Shown piece by piece: positions 29,301-35,740 of a stretch of DNA of 46,434 nt (positions within the stretch are counted from its first letter, which is position 1; each line of letters begins with the position of its first letter). The DNA is from Burkholderia sp. Ac-20379. Lineage in GTDB: Bacteria > Pseudomonadota > Gammaproteobacteria > Burkholderiales > Burkholderiaceae. Where the stretch lies: contig NZ_JAAGPF010000019.1 in assembly GCF_017104645.1 (NCBI RefSeq), positions 1 through 46,434 on the forward strand. The letters run 5' to 3'. The notes under the pieces were generated by a model. The model made no database searches. It was not told where the DNA came from and saw nothing but the letters and a program-made list of their open reading frames with translations. The translations under genes were made by a program, and so were the position numbers.

Positions 29301-32300
29301 TATAACGACGCGAAGAAAGACAAGGTCACGCTGAAGGGCGGCAAAACCGGCACGACGCTGGGCAACGTGAAGGCCGGCACGGCGGACATGGACGCCGTGA
29401 ACGTGTCGCAGCTGAAGGACTCGGGCCTGATCGATGACGATGGCACGGCGCGGTCGGCCGTGACGTATGACGACGAGTCGAAGAACAAGGTCACGCTGGA
29501 CGGTGGCGCAGGCGGGACGACGCTGACGAACGTGAAGGCAGGCGCGCTGACGGAAAAGAGCACGGATGCGGTCAACGGCGGTCAGTTGTTCGCGACGAAC
29601 AAGAACATTGGCGACCTGAAGGATTCGCTGGAAGACGGCGGCTTGATCGATCCGACGACAGGTGAATCGATGGCCGTCACGTATGACGACACGAAGAAAG
29701 GCAAGGTCACGCTGAAGGGCGGCAAGACCGGCACGACGCTGAGCAACGTGAAGGCCGGCACGGCGGACATGGACGCGGTGAACGTGAAGCAGTTGAAGGA
29801 TTCGGGCCTGATCGATGGCGGCGGCACGGCGCGATCGGCCGTGACCTATGACGACAAGTCAAAGAATAAAGTCACGCTGGACGGTGGCGCAGGCGGAACG
29901 ACGCTGACAAACGTGAAGGCAGGCGCGCTGACGGAAAAGAGCACGGATGCGGTCAACGGCGGCCAGTTGTTCCAGACGAACAAGAACATTGGCGACCTGA
30001 AGGATTCGCTGGAAGACGGTGGCGTGATCGATCCGACGACGGGCGAATCTCTTGCCGTCACGTATAACGACACGAAGAAGGACAAGGTCACGCTGAAGGG
30101 CGGCAAGACCGGCACGACGCTGAGCAACGTGAAGGCCGGCACCGCGAACATGGACGCGGTGAACGTGAAGCAGCTGAAAGACTCGGGTTTGATCGGCGAC
30201 GACGGGAATTCGCGCGCAGCGGTGCTGTACGACCAGGATCAGGGTGGCATGACGAACTATGCATCGGTGACGCTGGGCAACGCAGGCGTTCCGGTCGGGT
30301 TGCACAATATCGCGGCGGGTTCGACAGATACCGATGCCGTGAACGTGTCACAGCTGAAAGGGGTAACGGATGCATTGGGCGGCGATGCCGGGGTTGGTGC
30401 AGACGGCAAGATCAAGGCGCCGTCTTACGAGATTGGCGACCAGACCTACAACAACGTGGGCGATGCGCTGAAGGCGGCCGCCGAAACGGGCAATGGCAAG
30501 GATGAAGGCGCGGTGCACTACGACGCCGGCTCGAACAACGGCACGGTGACGCTTGCCGGCAAGGACGGCACGACGTTGAAGAACGTGAATGCCGGCGTTG
30601 ACGACAAGGATGCAGTGAACGTAACGCAGTTGAAGAATGCCGGCCTGATCGGCGACGACGGGAAGTCGCGCGCGGCGGTGCTGTACGACCAGGGTAGGGA
30701 TGGCAAGCCGAACTATGCGTCGGTGACGCTGGGCAACGCAGGCGCTCCGGTTGGGTTGCACAATATTGCAGCGGGTAGGACGGACACCGATGCAGTGAAC
30801 GTATCGCAGCTCACGGGTGTGACGGATGCACTGGGCGGCGATGCGGGGGTTGGTGCAGACGGCAAGATCAAGGCGCCGTCCTACAAGATCGGAGACGACA
30901 CCTATGACAATGTCGGCGACGCTCTGGCCGCAACGGCAAAACTGGCAAGTGGCACGGATCCGAACGGTGTGATTTATGACAGCAGCAAGCAAGACACGGT
31001 TACGTTGACGGGTAAAGACGGCACGACGCTGAAGAACGTGAATGCAGGTGTCGACGACAAGGATGCAGTGAACGTGTCGCAGCTGAAGGATGCCGGCCTG
31101 ATCGGCGGCGACGGGAAGTCGCGTGCGGCGGTGACGTACGACGGTCCGAACCAGGATCGGGTGACGCTTGCCGGCAAGGATGGCACGAAGCTGAGCAACG
31201 TAAAGGCCGGCACCGCAGACATGGACGCGGTGAACGTGTCGCAACTGAAGGATTCGGGCCTGATCGACGATAAAGGCTCGGCGCGATCGGCTGTGACGTA
31301 TGACGATGAGTCAAAGAATAAAGTCACGCTGGGTGGTGGTGCGACAGGTACGACGCTGACGAACGTGAAGGCAGGCGCGCTGACGGAGAAAAGCACGGAT
31401 GCGGTCAACGGCGGCCAGTTGTTCCAGACGAACAAGAGCATTGGCGATCTGAAGGATTCGCTGGAAGACGGTGGCTTGATCGATCCGACGACGGGTGAAT
31501 CTCTCGCTGTCACCTACGACGGCACGAAGAAAGACAAGGTCACGCTGAAGGGCGGCAAGACGGGCACGACGCTGAGCAACGTGAAGGCGGGCACGGCGGA
31601 CATGGACGCGGTGAACGTGAAGCAGTTGAAGGATTCGGGCCTGATCGACGACAAAGGCTCGGCGCGATCGGCTGTGACGTATGACGATGAGTCAAAGAAT
31701 AAAGTCACGCTGGGCGGTGGTGCGGCAGGTACGACGCTGACGAACGTGAAGGCAGGCGCGCTGACGGAAAAGAGCACGGATGCGGTCAACGGCGGTCAGT
31801 TGTTCCAGACGAACAAGAGCATTGGCGACCTGAAGGATTCGCTGGAAGACGGTGGCGTGATCGATCCGACGACGGGTGAATCTCTCGCCGTCACGTACGA
31901 CGGCACGAAGAAAGACAAGGTCACGCTGAAGGGCGGCAAGACCGGCACGACGTTGAGCAACGTGAAGGCCGGCACGGCGGACATGGACGCAGTGAACGTA
32001 TCGCAGTTGAAGGATACGGGCCTGATCGGCGACGACGGGAAGTCGCGTGCCGCGGTGCTGTACGACCAGGGTAGGGATGGCAAGCCGAACTACGCGTCGG
32101 TGACGCTGGGCAACGCAGGTGCTCCGGTCGGGTTGCACAATATTGCAGCGGGTTCGACAGACACCGATGCAGTGAACGTGTCGCAGCTGAAGGGTGTGAC
32201 GGATGCACTGGGTGGCGATGCCGGGGTTGGTGCAGACGGCAAGATCAAGGCGCCGTCGTACGAGATTGGCGACAAGACCTACGATAACGTGGGCGATGCG

Positions 32301-35300
32301 CTGAAGGCCGCCGCCGAAACGGGCAATGGCCCGGATGAAGGCGCGGTCCACTACGACGTCGGCTCAAACAACGGCACGGTGACGCTTGCCGGCAAGAACG
32401 GCACGACGCTGAAGAACGTGAACGCGGGGGTTGACGACAAGGATGCAGTGAACGTGTCGCAGTTGAAGGATGCCGGCCTGATCGGCGACGACGGAAAGTC
32501 GCGTGCGGCTGTGACGTACGACGGTCCGAGCCAGGATCAGGTGACACTTGCCGGTACGGGTGGCACGAAGCTGAGCAACGTGAAGGCCGGCACGGCGGAT
32601 ATGGACGCGGTGAACGTATCGCAGTTGAAGGATACGGGCCTGATTGGCGATGGCGGGAAGTCGCGTGCAGCGGTGCTGTACGACCAGGATCAGGGCGGCA
32701 AGCCGAACTATGCGTCGGTGACGCTGGGCAACGCAGGCGCTCCGGTTGGGTTGCACAATATTGCAGCGGGTAGGACGGACACCGATGCAGTGAACGTATC
32801 GCAGCTCACGGGTGTGACGGATGCACTGGGTGGCGATGCCGGGGTCGGTGCAGACGGCAAGATCAAGGCGCCGTCTTACGAGATTGGCGACAAGACCTAC
32901 GATAACGTGGGCGATGCGCTGAAGGCCGCCGCCGAAACGGGCAATGGCCCGGATGAAAACGCGGTGCACTACGACACCGGCTCGAACAACGGCACGGTGA
33001 CGCTTGCCGGCAAGAACGGCACGACGTTGAAGAACGTGAATGCGGGGGTTGACGACAAGGATGCAGTGAACGTGTCGCAGCTGAAGGATGCTGGCCTGAT
33101 CGGCGACGACGGAAAGTCGCGTGCGGCGGTGACGTACGACGGTCCGAACCAGGATCAGGTGACACTTGCCGGCAAGGATGGTACGAAGCTGAGCAAGGTA
33201 AAGGCCGGCACCGCAGACATGGACGCAGTGAACGTAGCGCAGTTGAAGGATACGGGCCTGATCGGCGACGACGGGAAGTCGCGCGCAGCGGTGACGTACG
33301 ACGGTCCGAGCCAGGATCAGGTGACGCTTGCCGGTACGGGCGGCACGAAGCTGAGCAACGTAAAGGCCGGCACGGCGGACATGGATGCAGTGAACGTAGC
33401 GCAGTTGAAGGATACGGGCCTGATTGGCGACGACGGAAAGTCGCTTGCCGCAGTGACGTACGACGGTCCGAATCAGGATCAAGTGACGCTTGCCGGTACG
33501 GGTGGCACGAAGCTGAGCAACGTGAAGGCCGGCACGGCGGACATGGACGCAGTGAACGTAGCGCAGTTGAAGGATACGGGCCTGATCGGCGACGACGGAA
33601 AGTCGCGTGCCGCGGTGCTGTACGACCAGGGGCAGGATGGCAAGACGAACTATGCGTCGGTGACGCTGGGCAATGCGGGCGCTCCGGTGGGGCTGCACAA
33701 CGTAGCGGCGGGTAGGACGGACACCGATGCAGTGAACGTATCGCAGCTCACGGGTGTGACGGATGCACTGGGTGGCGATGCCGGGGTCGGTGCAGACGGC
33801 AAGATCAAGGCGCCGTCTTACGAGATTGGCGACAAGACCTACGATAACGTGGGCGATGCGCTGAAGGCCGCCGCCGAAACGGGCAATGGCCCGGATGAAG
33901 GCGCGGTGCACTACGACGTTGGCTCGAACAACGGCACGGTGACGCTTGCCGGCAAGGACGGCACGACGCTGAAGAACGTGAACGCGGGGGTTGACGACAA
34001 GGACGCGGTCAACGTAGCGCAGTTGAAGGATGCCGGCTTGATCGGCGACGACGGAAAGTCGCGTGCGGCGGTGACGTACGACGGTCCGAACCAGGATCAG
34101 GTGACGCTTGCCGGCAAGGATGGCACGACGCTGAAGAACGTGAACGCGGGTGTCGACGACAAGGATGCAGTGAACGTGTCGCAACTGAAGTCGTCTGGCT
34201 TGATCGGCGATGACGGAAAGCCGCTGGCTGCGGTGACGTACGATGCCGATTCGAACAAGTCGAAGGTGACGTTGGCTGGCGCCAATGGCACGACGCTGTC
34301 GAACGTCGCGGATGGCGTGGCCGACAAGGACGCGGTGAACGTGTCGCAGATGAAGTCCGCAGGTCTGATCGGCGACGGTGGCAAGACGCTCGCTGCCGTG
34401 ACCTACGACCAGGGCGCGGACGGCAATCCTGACTACAGCTCGGTGACGTTGGGCAAGGCCGATACGGCCGTGGGCCTGCACAACGTTGCTGCCGGTACGG
34501 CTGCAACCGATGCCGTCAACGTCAGTCAATTGACCGGTGTCACCGATGCGCTCGGCGGCGGTACAACGATCGATCCGACCACCGGGGCGATCGTGGCGCC
34601 GACCTACGATATCGGCGGCAACACGTATCACAACGTCGGCGATGCGTTGACGGATATCGACGGCCGTGTCAAGGACATCCAGAGCAACATCGGCGACGCG
34701 ACGGATCTGGCGGGTGCGGTTGCCTACGATCGAAACGCGGACAAATCCGTGAATTTCGATTCGGTAACGTTGGGCAATGGTCGTTCGACGGGGCCGGTGC
34801 ATTTGACCAATGTTGCCGACGGCACCAGCACGTACGATGCGGTCAACTACGGCCAGTTGTCGGCACTGTCGGAACGTGTCGACGATCTCGACGATCGACT
34901 GGGCGCAGTGACGATCCCTGGCGATCCGGGCAACCCGGGCGGCGGTGCAGGCAACGACCTGATCAGCGGCACCGGTGGTCATGCCGCAGAGGAGGGCGAG
35001 GTGGTTGCCGCAAACTCGGGCAATGGCAACGGCAACACTGCCGCGGGCTCGAGCTCGCGCGTGTCGGATGGCGTCAACGACGGCACGGCCATCGGCACCG
35101 AGGCGCAAGTCAAGGCGAACGGCGGTACGGCGATCGGCGAAGGCGCCAAGGTGGGCAGCAGTGCCGAAAACTCGGTTGCGCTGGGTAACGGCTCGGTTGC
35201 GAGCGAGGCCAATACCGTGTCGGTCGGTGCGGCCGACTCGGAGCGCAGGATCGTCCACGTTGCGGACGGTGTGAATTCGACGGACGCGGTCAACAAGGGG

Positions 35301-35579
35301 CAACTGGATCGTGCGATCGGCGGTGTGCGCGGCCAGATCAACGATCTGTCGAAGAATGCCTATTCGGGTATCGCGGCGGCAACGGCGCTGACGATGATTC
35401 CAGGTGTCGATCCAGGCAAGAACCTGTCGTTCGGCGTTGCCGGCGCATCGTACAAGGGGTATCAGGCCGTGGCGCTGGGCGGTGAAGCTCGCATCACGGA
35501 GAACCTGAAGATTCGAGCGGGTGTTGGCCTGGCAAGCGGCGGCAACACGTTCGGCGTGGGCGCATCGTATCAGTGGTAA
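20337..35579 (+). CDS. giant trimeric autotransporter adhesin (type Vc, YadA/BpaC-like), 5,080 aa
   Basis: Surface adhesin; three chains are expected to form one outer-membrane barrel and a very long fibre. Start at ATG 20337, after AGAAGGAAG, gives an extended signal peptide: the ESPR MNKTYRVVWNASTGAWCAVS, a basic stretch, then a hydrophobic core ending SAFA at residue 52. Residues 129-318 form YadA-like head repeats (SVAIGxxA type). Most of residues 360-4,880 is stalk built from neck modules (DAVNVSQL, DAVNGSQLF) and short beta/coil segments, including 19 copies of the LKDSLEDGG-IDPTTG element. Two further heads lie at about 1,905-1,985 and 2,040-2,224, and a small one at 4,915-4,985. Residues about 4,988-5,080 are the YadA anchor, ending in GVGASYQW with a terminal Trp. 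The frame is intact over 15.2 kb despite near-identical repeats. Many long minus-strand frames are by-products of the repeats. Confidence 0.97.
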   Translation: MNKTYRVVWNASTGAWCAVSETARTRGKSTSVKKRVAVAAALVAASMGSAFAVPNDTVDGPLPETESARDARETARDAGETARDAEADDTAVDPRGLPSTRTVATDNSKYVKIDVDPSGNDVASASGSKSIAMGSRALAQGEQSVAIGSDARTSSAGSGLGGALAIGSGTRAAGNGVALGSAANAQGDIGAVAVGASATAGGKSALAIGNGAKASGIRSYALGSAAIASKNGALAIGSTSRADGINATAIGNMSVASGEDSMAFGSEASATEDFSIAIGSLSVADREMSVSVGAEGVERQIINVARGTHATDVVNVEQLQDAVQVFGGGADVDADGNITSPTYTIGGKKYSNVGDALVAAAESGGGGDGVQYDSASKDTVTLGGTGAQPVALKNVKAGALTAKSTDAVNGSQLFATNKNIDDLKDSLEDGGLIDPTTGESMAVTYDDVKKGKVTLKGGKTGTTLSNVKAGVADMDAVNVSQLKSSGLIDDDGTALSAVTYDDEEKGKVTLGGGAAGTTLTNVKAGALTAKSTDAVNGSQLFATNKNIGDLKDSLEDGGLIDPTTGESMAVTYDDVKKGKVTLKGGKTGTTLGNVKAGTADMDAVNVSQLKSSGLIGDDGTARSAVTYDDAGKGKVTLGGGAAGTTLTNVKAGALTDKSTDAVNGSQLFATNKNVGDLKDSLEDGGVIDPTTGESLAVTYNDTKKDKVTLKGGATGTTLSNVKAGTADMDAVNVLQLKSSGLIGDDGTARSAVTYDDDEKGKVTLGGGAAGTTLTNVKTGALTAKSTDAVNGSQLFATNKNIGDLKDSLEDGGVIDPTTGESLAVTYDEVNKGKVTLKGGKTGTTLGNVKAGTADMDAVNVSQLKSSGLIGDDGTARAAVTYDDAGKGKVTLGGAAGTTLTNVKAGALTDKSTDAVNGSQLFATNKNVGDLKDSLEDGGVIDPTTGESLAVTYNDTKKDTVTLKGGAAGTTLSNVKAGTADMDAVNVSQLKSSGLIGDDGAARAAVTYDDDGKGKVTLGGGAAGTTLTNVKAGALTAKSTDAVNGSQLFATNKNVGDLKDSLEDSGLIDPTTGESLAVTYNDTKKDTVTLKGGAAGTTLGNVKAGTADMDAVNVSQLKSSGLIGDDGKAMSAVTYDDAGKGKVTLGGAAGTTLTNVKAGALTDKSTDAVNGSQLFATNKNVGDLKDSLEDGGVIDPTTGESLAVTYNDTKKDTVTLKGSATGTTLKNVKAGIEDKDAVNVAQLKDSGLIGDDGKSHAAVLYDQDKSGNANYASVTLGKAAVPVGLHNVAAGIAQTDAVNVSQLTGVTDALGGEAAVGSDGKIKAPAYKVHGKTYDNVGDALKAAAESGNGADEDAVHYDAGSGDGTVTLSGKGGTTLKNVKAGTADMDAVNVSQLKSSGLIGDDGTAMSAVTYDDAGKGKVTLGGGAAGTTLTNVKAGALTAKSTDAVNGSQLFATNKNIGDLKDSLEDGGVIDPTTGKSMAVTYDDVNKGKVTLKGGKTGTTLGNVKAGTADMDAVNVSQLKSSGLIGDDGKAMSAVTYDDAGKGKVTLGGGAAGTTLTNVKAGALTAKSTDAVIGSQLFATNKDIGDLKDSLEDGGVIDPTTGESLAVTYNDVTKDTVTLKGGAAGTTLSNVKAGTADMDAVNVSQLKDSGLIDGDGTARSALTYDDESKNKVTLGGGAAGTTLTNVKAGALTEKSTDAVNGGQLFQTNKSIGDLKDSLEDGGVIDPTTGGSLAVTYNDTKKDKVSLQGKAGTLLTNLKAGAINASSTDAVNGSQLFDLASSVADSLGGNAEVDADGMVTAPTYVVDGKTYHNVGDAIAAAADTGGGGGGENAVQYDDESKSAVTLGTKQAGKPVSLKNVAAGVADTDAVNVKQLTDATGEIKDGLADGTLEMKYIKVKADGAKAVVTGEDSVAIGSLANALADNSVSIGSGSRVGPDATNSVAIGYGSVATKANTFAVGSTGNERRIVNVAAGKDDTDAVNMKQLHDVLAKVDGLSTVDRKSRSLPPKLRDVESPPDVIFAFEGKTSDMPNLASVKKGSKSAAIAVGFANVAAGEGAVSFGYKSAAYGDVSVALGTGASTLAKKRAAVAIGYEVFTGANYAVAIGSYDVIANGDYSTALGSDDVHAVGDGSVAIGRQAQARSKAVNSIAIGTRSAVEVDVVGGMALGANSIVKEGNYDGIALGTGSVANRGNALSIGSSTSQRQIVNVAAGTAETDAVNVSQMKDSGLIDDGGKARVAVTYDGPDKDQVTFAGADGTTLKNVNAGVDDKDAVNVSQMKDAGLIGGDGKSLAAVTYDGSNKDRVTFAGIDGTTLKNVNAGVDDKDAVNVSQLKSSGLIGDDGKSRAAVLYDQDKNGKPNYASVTLGNAGTPVGLHNVAAGSTDTDAVNVKQLKDSGLIDDDGAARSAVTYDDESKNKVTLAGGAGGTTLTNVKAGALTEKSTDAVNGGQLFQTNKSIGDLKDSLEDDGVIDPTTGESLAVTYDDTKKDKVTLKAGKTGTTLSNVKAGTADMDAVNVSQLKDSGLIDEDGSARSAVTYDDESKNKVTLGGGAAGTTLTNVKAGALTEKSTDAVNGGQLFQTNKSIGDLKDSLEDGGLIDPTTGESLAVTYNDAKKDKVALKGGKTGTTLSNVKAGTADMDAVNVSQLKDSGLIDDDGSARSAVTYDDESKSKVTLDGSAGGTTLTNVKAGALTEKSTDAVNGGQLFQTNKSIGDLKDSLEDGGLIDPTTGESMAVTYDDTKKGKVTLKGGKTGTTLGNVKAGTADMDAVNVSQLKDSGLIDDDGSARSAVTYDDESKNKVTLGGGAGTTLTNVKAGALTEKSTDAVNGGQLFATNKSIGDLKDSLEDGGLIDPTTGESMAVTYDDVKKGKVTLKGKIGTTLSNVRAGTADMDAVNVSQLKDSGLIDDDGTARSAVTYDDESKSKVTLDGGVAGTTLTNVKAGALTEKSTDAVNGGQLFATNKSIGDLKDSLEDGGLIDPTTGESLAVTYNDAKKDKVTLKGGKTGTTLGNVKAGTADMDAVNVSQLKDSGLIDDDGTARSAVTYDDESKNKVTLDGGAGGTTLTNVKAGALTEKSTDAVNGGQLFATNKNIGDLKDSLEDGGLIDPTTGESMAVTYDDTKKGKVTLKGGKTGTTLSNVKAGTADMDAVNVKQLKDSGLIDGGGTARSAVTYDDKSKNKVTLDGGAGGTTLTNVKAGALTEKSTDAVNGGQLFQTNKNIGDLKDSLEDGGVIDPTTGESLAVTYNDTKKDKVTLKGGKTGTTLSNVKAGTANMDAVNVKQLKDSGLIGDDGNSRAAVLYDQDQGGMTNYASVTLGNAGVPVGLHNIAAGSTDTDAVNVSQLKGVTDALGGDAGVGADGKIKAPSYEIGDQTYNNVGDALKAAAETGNGKDEGAVHYDAGSNNGTVTLAGKDGTTLKNVNAGVDDKDAVNVTQLKNAGLIGDDGKSRAAVLYDQGRDGKPNYASVTLGNAGAPVGLHNIAAGRTDTDAVNVSQLTGVTDALGGDAGVGADGKIKAPSYKIGDDTYDNVGDALAATAKLASGTDPNGVIYDSSKQDTVTLTGKDGTTLKNVNAGVDDKDAVNVSQLKDAGLIGGDGKSRAAVTYDGPNQDRVTLAGKDGTKLSNVKAGTADMDAVNVSQLKDSGLIDDKGSARSAVTYDDESKNKVTLGGGATGTTLTNVKAGALTEKSTDAVNGGQLFQTNKSIGDLKDSLEDGGLIDPTTGESLAVTYDGTKKDKVTLKGGKTGTTLSNVKAGTADMDAVNVKQLKDSGLIDDKGSARSAVTYDDESKNKVTLGGGAAGTTLTNVKAGALTEKSTDAVNGGQLFQTNKSIGDLKDSLEDGGVIDPTTGESLAVTYDGTKKDKVTLKGGKTGTTLSNVKAGTADMDAVNVSQLKDTGLIGDDGKSRAAVLYDQGRDGKPNYASVTLGNAGAPVGLHNIAAGSTDTDAVNVSQLKGVTDALGGDAGVGADGKIKAPSYEIGDKTYDNVGDALKAAAETGNGPDEGAVHYDVGSNNGTVTLAGKNGTTLKNVNAGVDDKDAVNVSQLKDAGLIGDDGKSRAAVTYDGPSQDQVTLAGTGGTKLSNVKAGTADMDAVNVSQLKDTGLIGDGGKSRAAVLYDQDQGGKPNYASVTLGNAGAPVGLHNIAAGRTDTDAVNVSQLTGVTDALGGDAGVGADGKIKAPSYEIGDKTYDNVGDALKAAAETGNGPDENAVHYDTGSNNGTVTLAGKNGTTLKNVNAGVDDKDAVNVSQLKDAGLIGDDGKSRAAVTYDGPNQDQVTLAGKDGTKLSKVKAGTADMDAVNVAQLKDTGLIGDDGKSRAAVTYDGPSQDQVTLAGTGGTKLSNVKAGTADMDAVNVAQLKDTGLIGDDGKSLAAVTYDGPNQDQVTLAGTGGTKLSNVKAGTADMDAVNVAQLKDTGLIGDDGKSRAAVLYDQGQDGKTNYASVTLGNAGAPVGLHNVAAGRTDTDAVNVSQLTGVTDALGGDAGVGADGKIKAPSYEIGDKTYDNVGDALKAAAETGNGPDEGAVHYDVGSNNGTVTLAGKDGTTLKNVNAGVDDKDAVNVAQLKDAGLIGDDGKSRAAVTYDGPNQDQVTLAGKDGTTLKNVNAGVDDKDAVNVSQLKSSGLIGDDGKPLAAVTYDADSNKSKVTLAGANGTTLSNVADGVADKDAVNVSQMKSAGLIGDGGKTLAAVTYDQGADGNPDYSSVTLGKADTAVGLHNVAAGTAATDAVNVSQLTGVTDALGGGTTIDPTTGAIVAPTYDIGGNTYHNVGDALTDIDGRVKDIQSNIGDATDLAGAVAYDRNADKSVNFDSVTLGNGRSTGPVHLTNVADGTSTYDAVNYGQLSALSERVDDLDDRLGAVTIPGDPGNPGGGAGNDLISGTGGHAAEEGEVVAANSGNGNGNTAAGSSSRVSDGVNDGTAIGTEAQVKANGGTAIGEGAKVGSSAENSVALGNGSVASEANTVSVGAADSERRIVHVADGVNSTDAVNKGQLDRAIGGVRGQINDLSKNAYSGIAAATALTMIPGVDPGKNLSFGVAGASYKGYQAVALGGEARITENLKIRAGVGLASGGNTFGVGASYQW
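20721..21290 (+). other. N-terminal YadA-like head of the adhesin
   Basis: About 13 degenerate 14- to 16-residue repeats of the SxAIGxxAxAxG type (for example SIAMGSRALAQGEQSVAIG), the left-handed beta-roll of YadA heads. It ends in a HANS-like neck, RQIINVARGTHATDVVNVEQL in part. Probably the distal binding tip. Confidence 0.85.
21663..24060 (+). repeat. adhesin repeat block A (about 6.3 units of 381 bp)
   Basis: Units begin with VTYDD/VTYND at 21663, 22044, 22425, 22806, 23184, 23565 and 23943, so the period is 381 bp, twice 378 after loss of one glycine codon. Each unit has two necks (GTADMDAVNVSQLKSSGLIG and KSTDAVNGSQLFATNKN). Block-specific residues are LKSSGLIGDDG and NGSQLFATNKN. Confidence 0.93.
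26041..26290 (+). other. second, short internal YadA-like head
   Basis: Three to four head repeats (EDSVAIGSLANALADNSVSIG, NSVAIGYGSVATKANTFAVG in part) followed by the neck ERRIVNVAAGKDDTDAVNMK. It interrupts the stalk about 1,900 residues from the N-terminus. Confidence 0.8.
26450..27010 (+). other. third, internal YadA-like head
   Basis: About ten head repeats (FANVAAGEGAVSFGYKSAAY, DGSVAIGRQAQARSKAVNSI, NYDGIALGTGSVANRG) ending in the neck QRQIVNVAAGTAETDAVNVS. Unlike the stalk, this segment has no close copy elsewhere in the gene. Confidence 0.8.
27561..30190 (+). repeat. adhesin repeat block B (seven 381-bp units)
   Basis: VTYDD units start at 27561, 27942, 28323, 28704, 29079, 29460 and 29841 (period 381, once 375 after loss of two codons). 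The block is recognisable by LKDSGLIDDDG, TYDDESKNKVTL, ALTEKSTDAVNGGQLF and mostly QTNKS, which differ consistently from block A. Units around 28.8-29.6 kb carry ATNKS or ATNKN, a mixed type. Confidence 0.93.
30190..34560 (+). repeat. adhesin mixed stalk region with long and short neck units
   Basis: Alternates a long unit (YASVTLGNAGAPVGLHN, DALGGDAGVGADGKIKAP, YDNVGDALKAAAETGNG) with a short unit of about 53 residues (AAVTYDGPNQDQVTLAGKDG, NAGVDDKDAVNVSQLKDAGL). The YASVTLG/YSSVTLG element occurs eight times in the whole protein, six of them here. Two block-B-type 381-bp units (starts 31293 and 31674) are embedded. Confidence 0.88.
35080..35579 (+). other. C-terminal mini-head, neck and YadA membrane anchor
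   Basis: A last head (GTAIGTEAQVKANGGTAIGE, NSVALGNGSVASEANTVSVG) and neck lead into a short coiled coil (LDRAIGGVRGQINDLSKNAY) and four amphipathic beta strands, the last ending FGVGASYQW. Trimerised, this gives the 12-stranded translocation barrel of type Vc autotransporters. Confidence 0.93.
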
Positions 35580-35593
35580 TCACACGAGCGTGA

Positions 35594-35622
35594 CGGCAAG
35601 GCGCGTTGCTTGCGCCTTGCCG
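35594..35622 (+). terminator. terminator-like hairpin after the adhesin gene
   Basis: 11-bp perfect stem CGGCAAGGCGC/GCGCCTTGCCG with a 7-base loop, 14 bases past the stop. Without a T-run it may only attenuate, allowing some read-through into the lipoprotein gene. Confidence 0.55.
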
Positions 35623-35740
35623 CGCGCCGCTCGATGAGCGGCGCAGGCGGTGCGCGTTCCCGGCACGGCGCCTCCTCACTCATTCCGCTTTTACTCCATT
35701 CGCTAATTTTCCTTACCCGCTCTGGCGGGTCATTCAAGTC

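Noticed and set aside
21663..34560. Could the regular repeats be a CRISPR array?
   Set aside because: The repeats are 159-381 bp, coding and in frame, with no short repeat/unique spacer pattern and no cas genes.
21446..35303. Many long minus-strand open frames opposite the adhesin
   Set aside because: They recur with the adhesin's own repeat period and have repetitive, domain-free translations; they are by-products of the repeats.
32364..35303. 979-codon minus-strand frame
   Set aside because: Antisense to the adhesin's mixed stalk and anchor; repeated His/Arg/Val segments mirror the sense repeats.
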